Below are positions 58,384 to 64,000 of a stretch of DNA of 64,000 nucleotides, in pieces. The DNA is taken from positions 3,224,001 to 3,288,000 of the forward strand of contig CAJQTY010000001.1 in NCBI GenBank assembly GCA_907163075.1. Direction: 5' to 3'. Below the pieces are notes generated by a model. The model was not told where the DNA came from. It searched no databases and worked only from the letters and a program-made list of their open reading frames with translations. Both the position numbers and the translations under genes were made by a program. Origin of the DNA: an uncultured Rhodocyclaceae bacterium (GTDB lineage Bacteria; Pseudomonadota; Gammaproteobacteria; Burkholderiales; Rhodocyclaceae). Position 1 is the stretch's first letter, and each line of letters starts with the position of its first letter.

Positions 58384-58614
58384 ATGGACCGGGTTGATCG
58401 AGACATTCTCGCCCTGTTGCAGGAAAACGCCGATCTGTCGCCGGCCGGGATCGCCGAACGGATCAACCTGTAGTCAACGCTTTGCTGACGCCGCATCCAG
58501 CGCCTGGAGGAACAGGGCTACATCAAGCGCCGTGTGGCTTTGCTCGATCCGGTAAAGCTAAACGTCGAAGTAACCGTCTTTGTGCTGCTCAAGACGAATC
58601 AGCACAACGCACCT
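58384..58614 (+). pseudogene. Lrp/AsnC-type regulator (DecR/CyuR-like), nonsense-mutated and truncated
   Basis: The frame from ATG 58384 reads MDRVDRDILALLQENADLSP, AGIAERINL, stop (TAG), STLC, stop (TGA), RRIQRLEEQGYIKRRVALLD and PVKLNVEVTVFVLLKTNQHN. Lrp-family regulators read I-N-L-S-x-x-x-C-W-R-R-I-Q-R-L at this point, so the two stops replace a Ser (TCG to TAG) and a Trp (TGG to TGA). The ligand-binding domain is lost after about 58614. Confidence 0.8.
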
Positions 58615-58768
58615 CTTCCTGAAACTTCTCATCCTTGTCCAAAGTGTCATGACTGGTCGCATACGGCTCGAAGTAGCCGATGTAACGATCCAGCCGCGCT
58701 TGCGCACCAGCATTGATGAAACCATCCAGTCGAGCCAGTCGGGCAAGGTTGGATTGATGATATTCCAT
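58589..58768 (-). CDS. Small ORF (59 aa) overlapping the regulator remnant
   Basis: The ATG at 58768 follows an AAAGGA site. The product begins MEYHQSNLARLARLDGFINA and continues GAQARLDRYIGYFEPYATSH, then DTLDKDEKFQEEVRCADSS. It is soluble, charged and helical, with codon use like a real gene. I do not recognise it. It could be a small protein or the start of a larger, now truncated one. Confidence 0.45.
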   Translation of the reverse strand: MEYHQSNLARLARLDGFINAGAQARLDRYIGYFEPYATSHDTLDKDEKFQEEVRCADSS

Positions 58769-58919
58769 GGTGTATTCCTTTATTTATGAGTGAGAAGCGA
58801 CGACGGAGAGCGACAACTGTGCGACGTCGCATACTGCGTGGCTCCTTCGGCGGAAGGGGGCTGCGCTTTTTCGCCCGACGTGCTGTTTGCATAACTTCCA
58901 GACAGCGTGCAACACTACA

Positions 58920-60623
58920 CTAGCGGCGAAATCGATAGTCGCCGGCCACATGCAGCGTCCAGTTTCCGCCGCCCGTGAGTTCGAGTACCTGCGAATGGAA
59001 TTTCTTGATGGACGGACGATGGCCGGTGCTGACCAGCGTCGTTCCACTATACACGAGCTGCTTGTAAAGGCTGTTCTCGTTGGCGATATCCATGGCGCTG
59101 GTCGCTTCGTCGAGAATGGCGAAGCGGGGTGCGGTGAGTAGTACGCGGGCAAAGGCAACGCGCTGTTGCTCGCCTACCGACAGCACCTTCGCCCAGTCCA
59201 GCTCCGCATCGAGGCCGCCAAAGTGTTCAGCGACGTCGGGAAGATTGACTCGTTGCAGCAAACTCAAAAGATCGTCATCGCTGATGTCCACATCCCGCTG
59301 CGGATACAGCAACTGGCTGCGCAGGGTGCCCAGCAGCATGTAGGGCCGCTGCGGCAGAAACAGCATTTCGGCGATGTCGGGGCGGATTATGCGACCGCTT
59401 CCGGAGCGCCAAAGGCCGGCAATGGCGCGCAATAGGGAACTTTTGCCGCTGCCACTGGCACCGACGATCAATAGCCCTTCCCCCAGATTGATCGCCAGCG
59501 AGAGGTCCTTGAGCAGGATTCTCTTGTGGTTGGGTGTTTGCAGGGTGAGTTTTTCAATCGCCAGACGGGGTTCCTGGACGAATTCGATTTTGTCGGCGTC
59601 TTTTGCCGCACTGCCCTTCTTCTGGGTGATGAATCTGGAGAAACTGTACAGGCGATCAATCCCCGCCGAAAACTTGCTGAATTTTTCGAAGTTATCGACG
59701 ATCACGGTCAGAGCATGCAATATCGCCGCAAAAGCGCCGGCCGCCTGGATCGCCCGCCCCACCTCGAGTTCGCCCGATAGCACGCGTCCGGCGATGATCG
59801 CGCTGGGCAGAACGATGGTAATGAAACTGTAGGAGTACTGGAACAGGTTCAGATTCAGTTGAGCCCGGATCAGCTTGTTGAAATTGGCGAAGGCTGCATT
59901 GAAATGCTGCACGACCTGACGCGACTCCTGCTCTTCGCCGCGATAGAAGGCGATAGCTTCGGCATTCTCGCGAATTCTTACCAGGCTGAAGCGGAAATCG
60001 GCTTCGCGCCTGAGTTGGTAAAAGTTTAGCCCGATCAGGACCTTACCGAACACCAGCAGCGTAACGGTGGTGCCGACAATCGCATAAACGACGAGAAAGC
60101 CGACCATTTCGATCGAAATGGACCACAACACGCCAATGAAAGCGATGAGTTCCAGTATTGCGCCGACCAGTATCAGCAGAAAGAAGAGTGATTCCTGGGT
60201 GAAGGTCTTGATGTCTTCGGCAACGCGTTGATCGGGGTTGTCGATGTCGCTGTTGGAATTCAGCTCGAAATAGGCACGATGGTTGAAATAGTTGCCCAGA
60301 AAACGCCCGGTCAGCCAGCGCCGCCAGAACAGACCCAGCTTGTCGCGCACATAGTAATAAAACGCATAGATCGGAACAGCCACCACCAGGATGGCAAGGC
60401 ACTGAAAGATCGACGTCCAGAACCGGTCCGCATCCTTGGCCGCCAGAGCCGAGGTGAACTCTCCCGTCAGCTGGTTGAACAGCACGTCGAATCCCGTCTG
60501 GCCGAGCAGAAGCACTACCAGCAGGACAAGCAGGCCCCGCGCCGACCACTTTTCTTCTCCAGACCAGTAGGGCGCCGCAATGGATCGGAAGCGGTGCCAC
60601 AAACGAAGATCAAAGCGGATCAT
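58920..60623 (-). CDS. SbmA/BacA-like ABC transporter (fused permease-ATPase)
   Basis: A 567-aa inner-membrane protein with an N-terminal SbmA/BacA-type membrane domain (about six helices; FELNSNSDIDNPDQRVAEDIKTFT is the family hallmark) and a C-terminal ABC ATPase with Walker A GASGSGKSS, signature SVGEQQRVAFAR and Walker B FAILDEATSAMD. Close families import peptides, vitamin B12 or long-chain acyl-CoA; the substrate is open. Start chosen at MIRFDLRLW; upstream ATG at 60659 is possible. Confidence 0.82.
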   Translation of the reverse strand: MIRFDLRLWHRFRSIAAPYWSGEEKWSARGLLVLLVVLLLGQTGFDVLFNQLTGEFTSALAAKDADRFWTSIFQCLAILVVAVPIYAFYYYVRDKLGLFWRRWLTGRFLGNYFNHRAYFELNSNSDIDNPDQRVAEDIKTFTQESLFFLLILVGAILELIAFIGVLWSISIEMVGFLVVYAIVGTTVTLLVFGKVLIGLNFYQLRREADFRFSLVRIRENAEAIAFYRGEEQESRQVVQHFNAAFANFNKLIRAQLNLNLFQYSYSFITIVLPSAIIAGRVLSGELEVGRAIQAAGAFAAILHALTVIVDNFEKFSKFSAGIDRLYSFSRFITQKKGSAAKDADKIEFVQEPRLAIEKLTLQTPNHKRILLKDLSLAINLGEGLLIVGASGSGKSSLLRAIAGLWRSGSGRIIRPDIAEMLFLPQRPYMLLGTLRSQLLYPQRDVDISDDDLLSLLQRVNLPDVAEHFGGLDAELDWAKVLSVGEQQRVAFARVLLTAPRFAILDEATSAMDIANENSLYKQLVYSGTTLVSTGHRPSIKKFHSQVLELTGGGNWTLHVAGDYRFRR

Positions 60624-60842
60624 GACACGTCGCAATCCTTGGTTGACGGCTTTGTACATCAATCACTGGCAGATGTTTAGTCGTGGTTTTCCAGAGATCA
60701 AGCGGTCGCTTTGCCTACGGATCATCAACCAGCACCCGATCAGCGACGGATGGACAATAAGCACAGCGCCTCCTGGCGTGTGCGCTATCCGATCCCGGCG
60801 TTTATCCGCCGAGGGGCGAGTTCAACGCATTCCGTATTCGAG

Positions 60843-61166
60843 TCAATGCGTACTGCGTAATGAACTCTCCACCTCTATTTCAGCTTCAAGCCAGTCCGAC
60901 AGCTCTTTTCCTGGGGCAAAACTACGCCGCTCGGCGATGAAAAACGCCGCTTCCTCGATCATCGGCTTGGCGTTGAAAGCGGCCTCTTCCGCGATCAATT
61001 GTTCATATTCGTCATTGCCTTCGGGCTTGATCGGGAACTCTTTCTTCGTCTCGACCTTCATCTCTCGATCCAGACGCTTGTCGTGAAAATTATCCGCTTC
61101 GACGATCGCATGATGATGTGCGAGACGGCCTTCCGGCTTGTGCGGAAACTTGTTCCTTAATTTCAT
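60843..61166 (-). CDS. DUF2934-containing protein (107 aa)
   Basis: A highly charged soluble protein. The C-terminal ~40 residues (IEEAAFFIAERRSFAPGKELSDWLEAEIEVE) match the DUF2934 pattern (I-x-x-x-A-x-x-x-x-x-x-x-x-G-x-x-x-x-DW-x-x-AE). Its function is unknown. It is first in a row of five minus-strand genes for small, mostly exported proteins. Confidence 0.65.
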   Translation of the reverse strand: MKLRNKFPHKPEGRLAHHHAIVEADNFHDKRLDREMKVETKKEFPIKPEGNDEYEQLIAEEAAFNAKPMIEEAAFFIAERRSFAPGKELSDWLEAEIEVESSLRSTH

Positions 61167-61199
61167 TTTCGACTCCTGGTTAAGATGCCTGTGGCTGCT

Positions 61200-61622
61200 T
61201 CAGTAATTGTTGCCGCGGCCTTGATTCCTGCCCTGGTGACCGTTTCCGTTGTTTCCGTTGTTTCCGCGATACTCATCCCGGCGCTCGCCGTGACGTTGCT
61301 CATAGCGCGGAACGTACTCGTTTCGGTACCAGGAGTTCTGAACAAAATAGACCCGTTCGCCGCAGGCGCCGTACTCGCGGCAATGGTTTCTCCAGTTCCT
61401 GGCGTGCCCCGGCGGTACTCGCAAATAGATCGGCGGACGCTCCATCTCCATCCGCTCAACCCTGATCGGCTGGCGATAAATCACACGTGGCTGCGGATAG
61501 TCACCGATGTCGATCTGGCCATAGAAGCCTGGCTGGCCGACACTTATTGACATTGCAACATCGACGGCAAGCGCCGAGGCACTAACCGCGACTAGCGCCG
61601 CGGCAAATAGAAAGCGTTTCAT
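61200..61622 (-). CDS. Exported basic Arg/Asn/Gly-rich protein
   Basis: A 140-aa protein with a signal peptide (MKRFLFAAALVAVSASALA). The mature core has VGQPGFYGQIDIGDYPQP and PPIYLRVPPGHARNWRNHCREYGACGERVYFV, a pattern I have seen repeatedly in betaproteobacterial genomes without a known function; two Cys can form a disulfide. The tail is a disordered Asn-Gly repeat. It follows the DUF2934 gene on the same strand. Confidence 0.72.
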   Translation of the reverse strand: MKRFLFAAALVAVSASALAVDVAMSISVGQPGFYGQIDIGDYPQPRVIYRQPIRVERMEMERPPIYLRVPPGHARNWRNHCREYGACGERVYFVQNSWYRNEYVPRYEQRHGERRDEYRGNNGNNGNGHQGRNQGRGNNY

Positions 61623-61695
61623 CTCGAACCTCTTGTCTCTTATTCAGGATAAACCTCGTGACAACGGCAGCGCCCTGCGCAAAGCGCGGATGCAA

Positions 61696-61890
61696 CTACT
61701 TCTTGTCACCCTTGGCTGCATCCTGGATGCTTTCGCCAGCTTTCTCGATCTGCTGTCCGACCTTCTCAGTCGCCTTGTCGACGTCCTTGCCGGCACGTTC
61801 TGCCGGACCTTCCTGTTTCTGGCAACCGGCGAGTGCTCCAAGCAGCATACCGATGACCATGGCGGTGCTAAAGGCTTTTCCGAATTTCAT
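61696..61890 (-). CDS. Small lipoprotein (64 aa)
   Basis: A lipoprotein signal (MKFGKAFSTAMVIGMLLGALAGC) precedes a 40-residue amphipathic helix with repeated Lys-Ala-Thr/Gly-Glu units (AERAGKDVDKATEKVGQQIEKA), like entericidin- or YtxH/CsbD-type stress lipoproteins. An AGGAGATAACACA site precedes the ATG. Probably envelope stress-related; specific role unknown. Confidence 0.68.
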   Translation of the reverse strand: MKFGKAFSTAMVIGMLLGALAGCQKQEGPAERAGKDVDKATEKVGQQIEKAGESIQDAAKGDKK

Positions 61891-61982
61891 TGTGTTATCT
61901 CCTGTTGTCCCGATCGCCCACGAAAACCCGGGCGATCGGCAACGCACCGACCGTTCGGTTGGGCGCGTTGTACGTCGATCGC

Positions 61983-62198
61983 TTACTTGCCGACTTCATG
62001 GCCAATTATTCCGCCGACAGCAGCGCCGCCAACGGTTCCGATGGCACTGCCACCGGTCAGAACGGCACCGCCAACGGCACCGGCGCCGGCACCAATTGCC
62101 GTGTTCTTGTCCTGCGCCGACATTCCGGCACAAGCTCCGAGGCCGAGCAACATCGCGACGGCAATGGTGCTAACTGTGAATCTATATGTGGTTTTCAT
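61983..62198 (-). CDS. Glycine-zipper lipoprotein (OsmB-like, 71 aa)
   Basis: A lipoprotein signal (STIAVAMLLGLGAC) is followed by a glycine zipper (NTAIGAGAGAVGGAVLTGG, SAIGTVGGAAVGGIIGHEVGK), a two-helix membrane-spanning motif as in OsmB and SlyB-like osmotic-stress lipoproteins. It lies 92 bases upstream of the 64-aa lipoprotein gene. Confidence 0.75.
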   Translation of the reverse strand: MKTTYRFTVSTIAVAMLLGLGACAGMSAQDKNTAIGAGAGAVGGAVLTGGSAIGTVGGAAVGGIIGHEVGK

Positions 62199-62255
62199 TC
62201 GATCATCTCTTTGTCAAACAGTGTGTTTCAGGTACTGCAACTTATTTCGTATGGC

Positions 62256-62870
62256 TTATGACTTGCCAAAGCGTATCTTTGCCTGATCCAGGCAGCTATC
62301 CTTGGCGCCGCCCGCGAACGCGTCGCATTTTTCCTTGGCCACGGTGTATGCAGCGTCAGTCTTTTCTTCCGTCGCGTCCTTGCGTGCCTCGGCGCTCGTC
62401 TCGCTCGCCTTGCTGCGTGCGTCGGCCGATTTTTCGTTGGCGGTTACGTTGGCATCCGAGGTCTTCATCTGCGCTTTGGCATCTGCCTTGGCGGTCGCTT
62501 CGACGGCCTTCGCTTCCTTCACGCAAACATCCTTGATGTTGCCGGATTTGTCGTCGCAGCGTTCATTGGCCACGGCATAGTCGGCTTCGGCCTTGGCTAC
62601 GCGCAGGTTGTACTGGCTCTTGACGCTGGGCTTGTAGCTGCCTTCCAGATCCGCCAGGGCGACCTTGTCCTTGCCCTTGGCCTCGGCTAGGCAGATGTCG
62701 TTCGCGTTGCCGGAAAGCGAGCTGCAGTTCGCCTTGTCTGCCTTGTACGCGGCCGAAATCCTGTCCTTGCTGGCCGTGTATTCCGCTTTCGTGACATTTT
62801 GTGCCATTGCGCTGGCGCTGAACGCCAGGCCGACCGCGATCACGAGTGCTTTGATGTTGAAGTTATTCAT
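62256..62870 (-). CDS. Exported Ala/Lys-rich repeat protein
   Basis: A 204-aa protein with a signal peptide (ALVIAVGLAFSASAMA). The mature part is a helical Ala/Lys/Asp-rich chain with three Cys-pair units (CSSLSGNANDICLAEAKGK, CDDKSGNIKDVCVKEAKA, CDAFAGGAKDSCLDQAK), suggesting a short internal disulfide in each. It resembles Lys/Ala-rich TolA-like segments but no TolA domain exists. It is the first gene of the small-protein row if transcription starts upstream of 62870. Confidence 0.7.
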   Translation of the reverse strand: MNNFNIKALVIAVGLAFSASAMAQNVTKAEYTASKDRISAAYKADKANCSSLSGNANDICLAEAKGKDKVALADLEGSYKPSVKSQYNLRVAKAEADYAVANERCDDKSGNIKDVCVKEAKAVEATAKADAKAQMKTSDANVTANEKSADARSKASETSAEARKDATEEKTDAAYTVAKEKCDAFAGGAKDSCLDQAKIRFGKS

Positions 62871-63467
62871 TGTGCATCCTTTATGTGATGAGATTGGAAG
62901 TGTTTATGGGCAAAAATTGCCGACAAGCACTTATCTTCGCCAAGCGCGTTCCTTTCAAACATCACGCATTGCCACGGTACAAACCCTGCACCTTTTGTAG
63001 GCTCCGACGATTTGGAGCTTAGGGGGATCGTCCATCACCGTCTGTGTGTTGGCGGACATAACCCGCAGTCGACAAGAGCGCCCCTTACAGCGATAGCCAG
63101 CCTGTGCCCCGGCGAAATCTGCCGGACGATTGCCGAAATATCACTCGCACAGTGATGGTGCCAAATGCGAATCATATGCACCTTGACCAAGCAAGTTTTC
63201 CACCGACAAGCCCGGGAAAAGTCGAGCATGGCGCTGCACACGTGTCGCAACTAATTGTTTATAAAATATAAAAATACTTTAACCGCAACTGGCACGGCTC
63301 GTGCTGCGTTGTAGACCTGCAAGAGGCAAATCGCATTCGCTTCTTGCAACGCAGCTAAACGATATGCACTCCGACGTGACGCCCGAGTCGTTCGGATTTA
63401 GTCCAAACGGTGGCCTGGAACAACGTCCGGAATTGTGGCGCTGCTTTAACTGAACAGGAGACGAATC
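62871..63467. other. Intergenic region between divergent units
   Basis: About 600 bases with no supported gene. An AT-rich stretch at 63255-63290 could hold promoters for the CBS gene. I see no FNR- or SOS-type box. Confidence 0.5.
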
Positions 63468-63902
63468 ATGCCCCACAGAACCATTCGCAGTATGGTTGAA
63501 AACCAAACCCTCATTTGCGCCTCGGCGCACAGTACCGTGGCTGAGGTAGCGCGCCAGATGAAGCAGTCCGGCGTAGGCACGGTCATGGTGGTCGACAAGG
63601 ACCAATTGGTCGGCATTTTCACTGAACGCGATGCGCTGTTCCGTGTTCTGGCCGAGGGTCGGGATGCCAAATCAACCCGCCTGACCGAGGTGATGACGGC
63701 CGATCCTCAGACAATCCATCCCGACAAGCCCTTTGGACATGCTCTGCACATGATGTACGAAGGGGGCTACCGGCACGTTCCGGTGGTGGAGAATGGTTGT
63801 CCGGTGGGCATGGTATCCGCTCGCGACGCGCTGGCTCCGGAAATGCAGGTTTTCGAATCTGAACTGCGTTTCCGCCAGGAGATCGCCGAGTTACTGGCCT
63901 GA
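63468..63902 (+). CDS. CBS-domain pair protein
   Basis: A 144-aa protein consisting of two CBS domains (VADVARQMKQSGVGTVMVVDKDQLVGIFTERDALF-like first unit; FGHALHMMYEGGYRHVPVVENG, PVGMVSARDAL second unit), which bind adenine nucleotides and sense energy state. There is no catalytic domain; the target is unknown. An ACAGGAGACGA site precedes the ATG. Confidence 0.85.
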   Translation: MPHRTIRSMVENQTLICASAHSTVAEVARQMKQSGVGTVMVVDKDQLVGIFTERDALFRVLAEGRDAKSTRLTEVMTADPQTIHPDKPFGHALHMMYEGGYRHVPVVENGCPVGMVSARDALAPEMQVFESELRFRQEIAELLA

Positions 63903-63933
63903 TTTCGAGTTCGGAAGCTCGCACCTTTTACGG

Positions 63934-63958
63934 AATTGCCCCGACTTTCGGGGCAATT
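63934..63958 (+). terminator. Hairpin after the CBS-domain gene
   Basis: AATTGCCCCGA (63934-63944) pairs with TCGGGGCAATT (63948-63958) over an 11-bp stem with a 3-base loop. Only a short T-run follows. Confidence 0.65.
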
Positions 63959-64000
63959 TCGAATCAGGCGCCGTTGGCCTCAACCTTCCTTATCAACCTA

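Overview
The window looks like a chromosomal segment of a facultatively denitrifying betaproteobacterium, most likely Rhodocyclales (Dechloromonas, Azonexus, Propionivibrio or Accumulibacter type). This is inferred from the high GC content, the gene orders pyrG-kdsA-eno-ftsB and alr-radA, heme d1/NO-respiration genes (nirJ, nirN, norE, norF), an ETF/acyl-CoA dehydrogenase locus and methylcitrate genes. No rRNA, tRNA or CRISPR array was found.

Layout. 0.5-5 kb: an unrecognised beta-rich protein and a three-gene iron(III)-type ABC importer. 5-9.9 kb: a frameshifted nucleotidyltransferase, a HAD phosphatase, an intact IS3-like element with inverted repeats, and two decayed Mu-like prophage genes. 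9.9-21.1 kb: an HDOD-receiver-GGDEF protein, then the electron-transfer-flavoprotein region: a TetR regulator, etfBA, acyl-CoA dehydrogenase, an HDOD protein, ETF-quinone oxidoreductase, and a second etfBA copy identical over 1,675 bp. 21.2-28.3 kb: a transposase remnant, a lipoprotein, a TVP38-FAD oxidoreductase fusion, two small or decayed ORFs, arsS, prpB and prpD. 28.5-36.6 kb: ubiC and small secreted proteins, then nirN-nirJ divergent from norE-norF around an FNR/DNR-type box, and a MocR-type regulator. 36.8-55.5 kb: a zinc-finger-like protein, a lemA/TPM cluster, lplT, alr, radA, lexA with a perfect SOS box, pyrG, kdsA, eno, ftsB, a peroxiredoxin-slyD pair, a phosphoesterase and a frameshifted mutS. 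55.5-58.8 kb: decayed DNA (IS200 tnpA remnant, truncated SRPBCC gene), the cysteine desulfidase gene cyuA, and a dead Lrp-type regulator. 58.9-64 kb: a SbmA/BacA-like ABC transporter, a cluster of small exported or envelope proteins, and a CBS-domain protein.

How genes work together. Electrons from acyl-CoA dehydrogenase would pass to ETF and then through ETF-QO to quinone. Matching palindromes over the promoters of etfBA copy 1 and of ETF-QO suggest that the adjacent TetR protein controls both; copy 2 lacks the sites. The nirJ/nirN and norE/norF pairs support nitrite and NO respiration and share one anaerobic control site. Several genes are broken (mutS, nucleotidyltransferase, two Mu genes, two transposases, the Lrp regulator). 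For mutS and the nucleotidyltransferase, a sequencing indel cannot be excluded from the sequence alone.
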